From assembly GCA_003453555.1 (NCBI GenBank), contig DMLA01000086.1:1-9782 (forward strand): 9,782 nt of DNA, in the 5' to 3' direction. Every line of letters starts with the position of its first letter. Position 1 is the first letter of the stretch. The stretch comes from Chloroflexota bacterium (GTDB lineage: Bacteria; Chloroflexota; Anaerolineae; UBA7937). The position numbers were made by a program, and so were the translations under genes. Below the pieces are notes generated by a model. The model was not told the DNA's origin. It did no database searches and saw only the letters and a list, made by a program, of their open reading frames with translations. Positions 1 through 6,108 of the stretch are shown piece after piece.

Positions 1-1
1 G

Positions 2-754
2 GTGGCTCGAGCCCAGGAGTTCGTCTCCCAGGGGGCCGACATCATCGATGTGGGGGGGGAATCGACCAGGCCGGGTTCCGAGCCCCTCCCCGCCGATGAG
101 GAGATGAGGCGAGTCCTCCCCACCATCGAGAGGTTAGTCAGTAAGATCGATGTTCCCATCTCCATTGACACCTATAAGGCGGAGGTGGCAGAACAGGCCC
201 TTTCTGCTGGTGCCAGCATGGTCAACGATGTTTGGGGCTTGCGGATGGATCCGGGTATGGCCGCTCTGGTTGCCAAGTGGCAGGTTCCGGTGATCATCAT
301 GCATAACCGGAGCCGACCCAAAGACGCCGTTCAGACGGAGAGGTTGGGGGGACGTTACCTGGGAGTGGAGTACCGAGATCTCATGGCCGACATAATCCGG
401 GAGTTGAGAGAGAGCATAAGTTTGGCCCTAGAAGCAGGGGTAGACCGGACTCAGATCATCGTCGACCCCGGCATTGGCTTTGGGAAGACGGTGGAACAGA
501 ATCTGGAAGTACTTTTCAATCTGGCGGAATTTAGAGTCTTAGGCCATCCTATCCTTGTGGGCCCCTCTCGCAAATCGTTTATCGGTTATACTCTCGATCT
601 TCCGCCGGAGGAGAGGCTTGAAGGGACAGCGGCGGCGGTGGCTCTAGCCATCGCTCGGGGGGCGGACATAGTCCGCGTCCACGATGTGAAGGAGATGGCT
701 CGGGTGGCCCGCATGACGGACGCGGTGGTGAGAAGGGCGCCCTCGAAGGCTTAG
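2..754 (+). CDS. folP: Dihydropteroate synthase, 5'-truncated by window edge
   Basis: This enzyme condenses p-aminobenzoate with dihydropterin pyrophosphate to give dihydropteroate, in cytosolic folate synthesis. The visible 250 residues carry the family motifs in order: DVGGESTRPG (16-25), PISIDTYK (52-59), NDVWG (75-79), IIMHNR (98-103), VDPGIGFGK (154-162), VGPSRKSFIG (186-195) and VRVHDV (224-229). These are the substrate-binding loops of the TIM barrel. Family members begin with a strand such as MGILNVTPDSFSDGG, which is missing here. About 25-35 residues therefore lie upstream of the window, and the GTG at position 2 is just an internal Val codon. The gene ends in TAG, and the M16 peptidase starts 23 nt later with its own ribosome site, so the two are probably co-transcribed. 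Identity is secure; no broken motifs were seen. Confidence 0.96.
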   Translation: MARAQEFVSQGADIIDVGGESTRPGSEPLPADEEMRRVLPTIERLVSKIDVPISIDTYKAEVAEQALSAGASMVNDVWGLRMDPGMAALVAKWQVPVIIMHNRSRPKDAVQTERLGGRYLGVEYRDLMADIIRELRESISLALEAGVDRTQIIVDPGIGFGKTVEQNLEVLFNLAEFRVLGHPILVGPSRKSFIGYTLDLPPEERLEGTAAAVALAIARGADIVRVHDVKEMARVARMTDAVVRRAPSKA

Positions 755-777
755 GGCAAGCCCATCTGAGGAGTGCG

Positions 778-2085
778 ATGTTCTTATCCTTACAGGATCC
801 CGGGGGACAGTATCCCGTGGGACACGAAAAGACCACCTTGGATAACGGCCTACGCATCTTGAGTTTGGGTATGCCCCATACCTGCGCGGTGAGCATCGGC
901 TTCTTCATCGGTGTGGGCTCCCGCTTCGAAGATGGGGAGGAGAACGGCATCTCCCATTTCCTGGAGCATATGCTCTTCAAGGGGACGGAGAAGCGGCCCA
1001 CAGCCAGGGAGATCGCCGTGACCATCGAGGGGGTGGGCGGGGCCATCAACGCCACTACGGGGCGGGAACTCACCACCTACTGGGTCAAGGTCCCTCAAGG
1101 GCATCTGGCTTTGGCTATCGATCTCCTGGTAGATATGTTGCAGTGCTCCAAATTGGAGGAGGAGGAGATCGAAAGGGAGCGGCGAGTGATCATAGAGGAG
1201 ATCAACATGATGCTCGATTTCCCCGCCGATTGGGTCCACCTCCTGCTCAATCAACTGGTCTGGCCGGGTCACCCTCTAGGACGTGATGTGACCGGCACCA
1301 AGGAGAGCGTGAGCAAGATAGATAGGGAAAGGATGTTCCGCTACCTAGCCCGCCACTATCACCCTGCCAATACGGTAGTTAGCGTAGCGGGTCGGATAGA
1401 ACATGAAGAGGTAGTCGAGGAGTTATCTTTGGCCTTAGAAGCCTGGCCCCGTAAGGAAAGGGAGGCTTATCTCCCTGTGGAGGAGGCTCAGCGTGAGCCG
1501 CGAGTCTGTCTGGGCTACAGGGAGACGGAGCAGGCTCACCTGGCCCTCAGCCTTCAGGGGATACCCCGCTCTCACCCTGATCGGTTCAATCTGCAACTCC
1601 TCAACACCGTCTTGGGTCAGGGGATGAGTTCTCGGCTCTTCCTAGAGGTGAGAGAGAAGCGAGGGTTAGCCTATAGCATCAGTTCGTATGTGAACTACCT
1701 CCACGACACAGGGAGGCTCGGCGTCTTCGCGGGGGTCGATCCCCGGCGGATCGAGGCTGCCCTGGAGGCGATCTTAGGGGAACTGGATAGGTTGCGGGGG
1801 GAGCCTGTGCCCGCTGAGGAGTTGAAGAAGGCCAAAGAGTTCATGAAAGGGCGTCTCCTTCTCCAGATGGAGGACTCCTTCGCTGTGGCCTCTTGGCTGG
1901 GGAGGCAAGAGATATTGGAGGATAGGGTCCTCACCGTGGATGAGGTCCTTGCGGCTATAGATGCTGTTACCGCGGAGGATATCCAACGGGTGGCTAGTGA
2001 GCGGTTCCGGGAGGAGAGCCTCAATCTGGCTGTGGTAGGCCCCTTCCAAGAGGAGGAAAGAGTAAGGAGCCTGCTTAGACTCTAA
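778..2085 (+). CDS. M16 family zinc metallopeptidase (processing-peptidase-like)
   Basis: This is a 435-residue insulinase or processing-peptidase type protein (pitrilysin/MPP family, COG0612). The inverted zinc motif HFLEH is at residues 60-64, and the third ligand is one of the paired glutamates at 140-141 in the helix RVIIEEI. The second domain has the family hallmarks GQGMSSRLF (280-288) and REKRGLAYS (292-300), which contribute the substrate-binding Arg and Tyr. Length and two-domain layout match single-chain bacterial homologs that dimerise or act alone on short unfolded peptides. No signal peptide is apparent, so it is probably cytosolic. The ATG is preceded by a GAGGAG ribosome site at 767-772 with 5 nt spacing. 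It follows folP closely, which suggests an operon. The exact substrate cannot be read from the sequence. Confidence 0.94.
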   Translation: MFLSLQDPGGQYPVGHEKTTLDNGLRILSLGMPHTCAVSIGFFIGVGSRFEDGEENGISHFLEHMLFKGTEKRPTAREIAVTIEGVGGAINATTGRELTTYWVKVPQGHLALAIDLLVDMLQCSKLEEEEIERERRVIIEEINMMLDFPADWVHLLLNQLVWPGHPLGRDVTGTKESVSKIDRERMFRYLARHYHPANTVVSVAGRIEHEEVVEELSLALEAWPRKEREAYLPVEEAQREPRVCLGYRETEQAHLALSLQGIPRSHPDRFNLQLLNTVLGQGMSSRLFLEVREKRGLAYSISSYVNYLHDTGRLGVFAGVDPRRIEAALEAILGELDRLRGEPVPAEELKKAKEFMKGRLLLQMEDSFAVASWLGRQEILEDRVLTVDEVLAAIDAVTAEDIQRVASERFREESLNLAVVGPFQEEERVRSLLRL

Positions 2086-2280
2086 AGGGTGGATTCTCTT
2101 GCCACTGAGGAGCCTGTCTCTCCTCACTCTATCGCCGTTTACGGTTTCTCACTTCACGCTTTCGCTCAGATCACGGTGTCGGGCTTCTACACCGCGAGTC
2201 GTTTCGCCCAGACTTTAACCTTCGTGTGACTATACTTCCCCCATTGACCTTGTGGTTTCCCCTCTTAAACCCGGGTCGTT

Positions 2281-2318
2281 TTGTGGACCGGGACGAAGGG
2301 TGCTAGAATCTCCCCTAG
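2281..2318 (+). promoter_or_regulatory. Promoter with extended -10, leaderless-type, for the HExxH protein
   Basis: A TTGTGG -35-like box (2281-2286) is followed by exactly 17 nt and an extended -10, TGC-TAGAAT (2301-2309). The ATG is at 2319, only 9 nt after the -10 box, so transcription should begin about 0-3 nt before the start codon. The intervening TCCCCTAG contains no Shine-Dalgarno. The rest of the 233-nt gap (2086-2280) shows no convincing gene. It holds one weak 7-bp hairpin at 2106-2126 without a T tract. Confidence 0.6.
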
Positions 2319-3602
2319 ATGGTGAAACTCAAGTCCCTTCTTAGAATACGGCTCCTTATCCTTCTCTTGGTTCTCCTTTTCCTATTGAGAGGAGACGGCC
2401 TCTCCCCTCGCCACTTTTGGAGATACCAGGTCGACCCCTTCGTTGGCCCCTATCTTTTCGATTGGTGGGACTATGAGGCGAGAACTATCCTCCAGAAACT
2501 GCCCCCGATAGGGGGAGCAAAGGGGCCCACTGGTGAGGATATGGTGCAGGAGGTGAGGGGCTATTTCACTCTGGTGGCCGAGATCGACCGCTTAAACAGC
2601 GCTATCCAAGAGGCTAGAGCGAGGGGAGGGAGCGCTGATGAGATAGCAGCCTTAGAGGAGGAACGGGAAGCCTGGGAAAGAGAACGCCAGAGGTCCGAGG
2701 ATCTGGTGGAGAATATCCTCCGACAGCAGGCAGAGGAGGTCCTCGTCGAGGAGGGGATAGCCTTCGATCTACCCCTGCTAGGAAGGCAGGTCTTTCCTCC
2801 GGTGGAGTTCGAGTTTCAAGGCTCTCCCCTTTTGCTGGTCATCTCTCGTCGGGACAGGATAGAGACCCTGGAACGGATCTCCCTGGTACCGACATTGAGG
2901 CTGGCGGAGGTAGAAGAATTGGAGCGCCGAACCGATGAGTTGGGGGTCTCCTCGCTGGTGGTCCCCACGGGGGGGATGGGCTCCTATCCTCCCATCATCC
3001 CCGAAACGAGCCCCCTTCCTTCCGTCATAGGGGGAGTCATCCACGAGTGGGTGCACAACTACCTCTATTTCTACCCTCTGGGTCAACATTACAGCGACAG
3101 CCAGGAACTGATCACTATGAACGAGACGGTAGCCAGCCTAGTGGAAGAGGAGTTATCGTTACTCCTAGAAAAGAGATACTACCCGGAGATCTATGCCCAG
3201 CGTATGGAGGCTTCTAGAGAGGCCGAGGAAAGAGTAGAGCCTGGGGAGTTCGATTTCAACGCCTTTATGCGGGAGACACGCTTAGAGGTGGACGAACTCT
3301 TGGCCGCGGGGAAGGTAGAGAAGGCGGAGACCTATATGGAGGAGAGGAGAAAGGAGTTGGTAGAGAAGGGGCACTATATCCGGAAGTTAAATCAGGCCTA
3401 TTTCGCCTTCCACGGCTCCTACGCTACGGCTCCCACCTCGGTCAGCCCCATAGGGGGAGAAATGGAAGAGTTGCGGAAAAGAAGCCCTAGCCTGGCTCAT
3501 TTCTTAAGAACCGTGGCCCAGATGAGGAGTTACCAAGACCTCTTGAACATACTGGCTGGTTATGAGATGCCTTCCTGGTCAGAGTATTCCACCAGTTTGT
3601 AA
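2319..3602 (+). CDS. Membrane-anchored protein with HExxH motif, putative metallopeptidase
   Basis: I do not recognise a named family. The 427-residue product starts with a basic patch and one hydrophobic segment (about residues 7-23), so it is probably anchored with its bulk outside the cytoplasm. Residues about 75-145 are strongly charged and likely coiled coil. A zinc-type motif HEWVH lies at 242-246 in a helix after a Pro-rich strand, and MNETVASLVEEE (267-278) supplies E269 as a candidate third ligand, the spacing expected of gluzincins. A basic helix (about 335-352) and an aromatic stretch with FHGSYATAP (364-372) follow. The order HExxH, NExxA..VEEE, basic helix, then a Tyr-containing segment resembles putative aminopeptidases of the DUF2265/PF10023 type, but this is weak recall, not a search. 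The ATG at 2319 is supported by the adjacent promoter. The 3' end overlaps xseB on the other strand by 43 bp. Confidence 0.75.
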   Translation: MVKLKSLLRIRLLILLLVLLFLLRGDGLSPRHFWRYQVDPFVGPYLFDWWDYEARTILQKLPPIGGAKGPTGEDMVQEVRGYFTLVAEIDRLNSAIQEARARGGSADEIAALEEEREAWERERQRSEDLVENILRQQAEEVLVEEGIAFDLPLLGRQVFPPVEFEFQGSPLLLVISRRDRIETLERISLVPTLRLAEVEELERRTDELGVSSLVVPTGGMGSYPPIIPETSPLPSVIGGVIHEWVHNYLYFYPLGQHYSDSQELITMNETVASLVEEELSLLLEKRYYPEIYAQRMEASREAEERVEPGEFDFNAFMRETRLEVDELLAAGKVEKAETYMEERRKELVEKGHYIRKLNQAYFAFHGSYATAPTSVSPIGGEMEELRKRSPSLAHFLRTVAQMRSYQDLLNILAGYEMPSWSEYSTSL

Positions 3603-3799
3603 CCCTCTCCTTGGGTGGGGAGAAGGGCTTTTACTTTGAGTTCCGCCTCGTCCAGGAGTTGACCACAATAGTTAACCAGTTCCATCCCCCTCTCGAAGAG
3701 GGCCATCGACTCCTCGAGGGTTAACTCTCCCTCTTCTAGCCTTTGTACCGTGTTCTCCAACTCCTGGAAAGCCTCCTCGAAGGAAAGTTTCTCCTTCAT
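3560..3799 (-). CDS. xseB: Exodeoxyribonuclease VII small subunit
   Basis: This 79-residue helical protein binds XseA to form exonuclease VII, which degrades single-stranded DNA from both ends in repair and recombination. It shows the family signature: SFEEAFQELENTVQRLE (6-22), then GELTLEESMALFERG (24-38), then the Cys/Leu helix ending in AELKV. Its length is at the upper end of the family's usual 60-80 residues. The ATG lies 8 nt after the xseA stop, with the AGGAG ribosome site overlapping the xseA end, a classic coupled pair. The last 43 nt (3560-3602) overlap the convergent HExxH gene, which gives this copy a somewhat extended hydrophilic tail (YKLVEYSDQEGIS). Confidence 0.95.
   Translation of the reverse strand: MKEKLSFEEAFQELENTVQRLEEGELTLEESMALFERGMELVNYCGQLLDEAELKVKALLPTQGEGYKLVEYSDQEGIS
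3603..3637 (+). terminator. Intrinsic terminator lying inside antisense xseB
   Basis: Immediately after the TAA of the HExxH gene, CCCTCTCC (3603-3610) pairs with GGAGAAGGG (3619-3627) as an 8-bp stem with one bulged A (3623) and an 8-nt loop. CTTTTACTTT (3628-3637) follows, a reasonable U tract. The element lies within the xseB coding sequence on the opposite strand, so its bases must also encode the XseB C-terminal region. The T tract is interrupted, hence moderate confidence. Confidence 0.5.
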
Positions 3800-3807
3800 G
3801 ACCTCTC

Positions 3808-5013
3808 CTAATCTACCGTGCCTTCGAACTGGCCATCGGTGACCTGCACGCCGATGCGATCTCCCTTGGCTACCTGGGTTATGCTTTTCACCACCACCCC
3901 GCTGTCTACTCTCCTGGTGATGGAGTACCCCCGCTCCAACGTGGCTTTGGGGTTAAGGCTCATGAGTTGCAAGGTGCGACTCCGTATCTGTTCTCTTTGG
4001 AGCGCTATCCTCTGCTCTACCTGTGACAGAGCCTGGCGGTCCAAATCATCGACTCGCAACCGATACCTCTCCAAAACCGATCTGGGAGATAGTCGAAGCA
4101 GGGTTTCTTGGGCATAGCGGAGTTCCTCCCTCTCTCCGGCTATCTGCCTCTGTATAGATTCGGCTAGCCCTCCCCTCTGGCGCTGGAGGGTCACCTTATA
4201 CTCTTGGGCATCGGGGACGGCGACGACCGCAGCCGCAGTGGGGGTGGGAGCCCGGAGGTCGGCTACGAAGTCGGCGATGGTGAAATCGATCTCATGGCCC
4301 ACGCCGCTGATCACCGGCACCCGGGAATCATAGATGGCCCTGGCTACCAGTTCCTCGTTGAAGGCCCAAAGTTCCTCTAGGGAGCCACCGCCCCGAGCGA
4401 CGATCATCAGATCCACCTCTGTTTCCTGGTTGAGGGCCCTAATGGCATCCGCTATCTGGCGTGGGGCTTCGGGGCCTTGGACCAGGGCTGGAGCCAGTAT
4501 CACCTCTACGAGAGGGTAGCGCCTCTCTAGGACGTGGAGGATGTCCCCCCAAGCGGCCGCTTGAGGGGAGGTGACCACGCCTATGGCGCGGGGAAAGGGG
4601 GGTATAGGGCGCTTCCGCTCGGGGGCGAAGAGCCCCTCCTTCTCCAGCCGATCCTTGAGGGCTAGGAACTGGAGGTAGAGGGTGCCCACGCCAGCCGGTT
4701 GGACGAGATCGACGTAGAACTGGTAGGCTCCTTGTATCTCGTAGACCGAGACCCGGCCGTGGAGGATGAAAGCCTGGCCATCAGCGGGAAGGTGGGTCTG
4801 CTCCTCCGCCACATACCGCCAGAGGACACACCGGATGCTGGCCTCTTCATCCTTGAGGGTGAAATAGATGTGCCCCGCCGTGGAGCGGGAGAAGTTGGAA
4901 ACCTCGCCCCGGATCCAGAGGTCTCGAAGGAGAAGATCCGACTCCAATAGATCCCTTATGTACCTAGTTACCTCAGAGACGGTGAGAACCGCGGGCTCTA
5001 GATCGACATTCAT
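3808..5013 (-). CDS. xseA: Exodeoxyribonuclease VII large subunit
   Basis: This is the catalytic subunit of exonuclease VII (single-stranded DNA exonuclease), 401 residues from the chosen start. It opens with an OB-fold (about 8-105, including WIRGEVSNF 33-41 and GHIYFTLKD 47-55). The catalytic domain follows, with VVTSPQAAAWGDI (146-158), ARGGGSLEELWAFNEE (206-221) and SGVGHEIDFTIADFVADLRAPTP (236-258). A long coiled coil (about 268-350) and the C-terminal NPKATLERGYSI (354-365) complete it. The reading frame stays open to an ATG at 5067, but those 18 extra residues (MELSAFDWEW...) do not resemble family N-termini, and a near-consensus promoter lies inside them. The ATG at 5011-5013 is therefore preferred; its product begins MNVDLEPAVLTVSEV, as homologs do. 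xseB follows after 8 nt. Confidence 0.95.
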   Translation of the reverse strand: MNVDLEPAVLTVSEVTRYIRDLLESDLLLRDLWIRGEVSNFSRSTAGHIYFTLKDEEASIRCVLWRYVAEEQTHLPADGQAFILHGRVSVYEIQGAYQFYVDLVQPAGVGTLYLQFLALKDRLEKEGLFAPERKRPIPPFPRAIGVVTSPQAAAWGDILHVLERRYPLVEVILAPALVQGPEAPRQIADAIRALNQETEVDLMIVARGGGSLEELWAFNEELVARAIYDSRVPVISGVGHEIDFTIADFVADLRAPTPTAAAVVAVPDAQEYKVTLQRQRGGLAESIQRQIAGEREELRYAQETLLRLSPRSVLERYRLRVDDLDRQALSQVEQRIALQREQIRSRTLQLMSLNPKATLERGYSITRRVDSGVVVKSITQVAKGDRIGVQVTDGQFEGTVD

Positions 5014-5016
5014 ACT

Positions 5017-5051
5017 TACCCGATTATATACCCCTCTCCACTCCCAGTCAA
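5017..5051 (-). promoter_or_regulatory. Near-consensus sigma-70 promoter of xseAB, leaderless-type
   Basis: Read on the minus strand, TTGACT (5051-5046) is followed by a 17-nt spacer and a perfect TATAAT (5028-5023). Only 9 nt separate the -10 box from the xseA ATG (5013-5011), so the predicted transcript starts at an A around 5016-5017 and has a leader of about 3 nt. No Shine-Dalgarno fits in it. The promoter lies inside the upstream extension of the frame and so also settles the start codon. Confidence 0.8.
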
Positions 5052-5076
5052 AGGCAGAGAGCTCCATCGCCTATAG

Positions 5077-5104
5077 TTGCCGATATAGATGAACGCGATA
5101 TGAT
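5077..5104 (+). promoter_or_regulatory. Candidate promoter for the dodecin gene
   Basis: TTGCCG (5077-5082), a 16-nt spacer and TATGAT (5099-5104) match four and five of six consensus positions. Transcription would start near 5111, leaving a leader of about 74 nt before the ATG at 5185. The leader can form a 6-bp stem, AAGGGT (5126-5131) with ACCCTT (5153-5158), across a 21-nt loop. This promoter is divergent from and just upstream of the xseA promoter. TAATAT at 5142-5147 is a weaker alternative -10 without a good -35. Confidence 0.4.
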
Positions 5105-5184
5105 GGTCTTGTTCAAATCGTGAGAAAGGGTGCCTTAGCCGTAATATGAGGGACCCTTACCATCAAAATGAAGGGGGTAGAGTT

Positions 5185-5400
5185 ATGGCTGTGGTGAAGG
5201 TGATAGAGTTGATCGGCGCCTCTCCTAACAGTTGGGAGGAGGCGACGCGGAACGCTGTGGCCAAGGCGGCGAGGACGGTAAGAAATATAGAGGGTGTGGA
5301 GTTAGTAGGTCAGACGGCGGTTGTCGAGGGCGGCCGTATCACCCAGTATAGGGCTGATGTCAAGATCGCCTTCGTGGTCGAGGAAGTGACAGAGGGATAA
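5185..5400 (+). CDS. Dodecin family protein
   Basis: This small protein has 71 residues with the dodecin pattern: strand MAVVKVIELIGASP, one helix (SWEEATRNAVAKAARTV, 16-32), then two strands (VELVGQTAVVEG 38-49; ITQYRADVKIAFVVE 52-66). Dodecins assemble into hollow dodecamers that bind flavin, coenzyme A or calcium. In flavin-binding members an aromatic Trp follows the helix and a Gln sits in the third strand. Here those places appear to be G37 and R56, so flavin stacking of the usual type is doubtful. The ASPNSWEE segment resembles the calcium-dodecin branch (Mycobacterium Rv0379 type), by recall. The ATG at 5185 has an AAGGGGG ribosome site at 5171-5177; the frame continues upstream to 5146, but that part is not dodecin-like. 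The gene stands alone. Confidence 0.9.
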   Translation: MAVVKVIELIGASPNSWEEATRNAVAKAARTVRNIEGVELVGQTAVVEGGRITQYRADVKIAFVVEEVTEG

Positions 5401-5408
5401 CCCCAAGT

Positions 5409-5436
5409 AGGGGTGGAGAGTTAAGTCTCCGCCCCT
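5409..5436 (+). terminator. Hairpin after the dodecin gene
   Basis: AGGGGTGGAGA (5409-5419) pairs with TCTCCGCCCCT (5426-5436), giving 11 pairs including one U-G wobble and a GTTAAG loop, 9 nt after the stop codon. A pyrimidine-rich stretch follows, but the run of five T is not reached until 5459. The CCCC at 5401-5404 could compete for the same G run. This is probably the transcript end or an RNA-stabilising hairpin. Confidence 0.55.
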
Positions 5437-5468
5437 CGTTCTGGTCTCCCTTTCCCCATTTTTACTCC

Positions 5469-5494
5469 CCTTTCGAGATATTATCTCGGAAAGG
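5469..5494. terminator. Second hairpin, possibly bidirectional terminator
   Basis: CCTTTCGAGAT (5469-5479) pairs with ATCTCGGAAAGG (5483-5494) with one bulged G (5488) and a 3-nt loop. On the plus strand CTCGTCTTTTCCCC follows, a partial T tract that would back up the first hairpin after dodecin. On the minus strand the element overlaps the end of the beta-sandwich pseudogene (its TAA is at 5483-5481), so it may once have terminated that transcript. Confidence 0.5.
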
Positions 5495-5905
5495 CTCGTC
5501 TTTTCCCCAGGACCTCTCTCTCTTGGTCTATGATGGGAAGCCACCCCCAAGCCCCAAAGAGATGAATCCCGATCTCTATGCGATATAGGCCGGGTGCACT
5601 CCTAGGGGGAGTTGTAGCCTGTGCCGGGAGGGGATTATCTTTCCCTCCTTCCAGAGGCCCGTGGCGTACCTGCCTGCGGAGGGAGAACCGTCCTTGGTAA
5701 GAGGTGCCTCGCCATCTTCGTCGACAATTTGGACGAGGAGCCAGTAATCTTGATCGATCTCTTTCAGCGCTTGCTAATAAAGGGAAAGGCTCAAGGTCTC
5801 TCCCGGCGTCAAACCGTTATCTAGCATTACTAGATAGCGGAAGAGCGCGCCCAAAAGCACCGCTCCCCCTATCAGAAGTGTGGGTCGAACTTTGATTCGT
5901 GGCAT
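5481..5905 (-). pseudogene. Broken beta-sandwich protein with N-terminal helix (amber plus frameshift)
   Basis: Reading minus from an ATG at 5905 gives MPRIKVRPTLLIGGAVLLG and one likely transmembrane segment, then LTPGETLSLSLY and a TAG at 5776-5774. The same frame continues as QALKEIDQDYWLLVQIVDE, a Lys/Asp/Gly stretch, RYATGLWKEG and HRLQLPLGVHP. Near 5590 one base appears to be lost: shifting frame gives GLYRIEIGIHLFGAWG and runs to a TAA at 5483. In my recollection the composite (tryptophan after SLSLY, then PPGLYRIEIG) matches a beta-sandwich domain common in Chloroflexota, alone or at the C-terminus of GT39-type membrane glycosyltransferases. The TAG probably replaces TGG (Trp). The 121 codons after the TAG still read as sensible protein, so the damage looks recent, or it is a sequencing error. 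The function of the domain is unknown to me. Confidence 0.7.
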
Positions 5906-5910
5906 ACTCT

Positions 5911-6054
5911 TTAGAACTTCTTGGCCACCCGCACCGGGTCCTCTAAAGCGTCCACCGCCAAGGCTTCCTCGTGGCCTACGGCCTTCAGCGCGCTAGAGAG
6001 ATGCATTATGCCATGAGGTTCGTAACCTATCTGTTGCATTGCAAAGAGAACCCG
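5911..6054 (-). pseudogene. N-terminal remnant of a B12-binding radical SAM-like gene
   Basis: The minus frame from 6054 reads RVLFAMQQIGYEPHGIMHL, then SSALKAVGHEEALAVDALED and PVRVAKKF, ending in TAA at 5913-5911. This resembles the first strand and helix of the cobalamin-binding Rossmann domain that opens many B12-dependent radical SAM proteins (pattern VLF...YEPLGIMYLSSALKAAGHEV). A purine-rich AGGAGGCGAGGAG lies just before codon 6054, where a start codon would be expected, but none is present. The first usable ATG (6039) would cut into the first strand. No downstream B12 or CxxxCxxC radical SAM part exists in the window; the adjoining ORF begins 5 nt after the TAA. This is therefore a scrap left by deletion. 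Confidence 0.55.
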
Positions 6055-6108
6055 CTCCTCGCCTCCTGGTTTGATAGTCTAACATGATGGCCTCGGAGAG
6101 ATAAGGGG

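Noticed and set aside
2106..2126. Hairpin TGAGGAG/CTCCTCA after the M16 gene as a terminator.
   Set aside because: Only 7 bp with no following T run, so it is not convincing.
2089..2229. 46-codon plus-strand ORF starting GTG 3 nt after the M16 stop (begins VDSLATEEPV).
   Set aside because: No usable ribosome site, no recognisable motif, and a size expected by chance in GC-rich DNA.
2506..3462. ATAGGGGGAG repeated three times within the HExxH gene (near 2508, 3028 and 3449).
   Set aside because: It encodes similar Ile-Gly-Gly turns and is short; spacing is irregular, so no repeat element is supported.
5621..5895. Plus-strand ORFs of about 60-70 codons in the dodecin-tyrA interval.
   Set aside because: They are shadows of the minus-strand pseudogene, which gives the recognisable protein text.
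5401..6108. A CRISPR, small RNA or attachment site in the 700-nt interval.
   Set aside because: No direct repeats or tRNA-like fold was seen. The interval is explained by two hairpins and two gene remnants.
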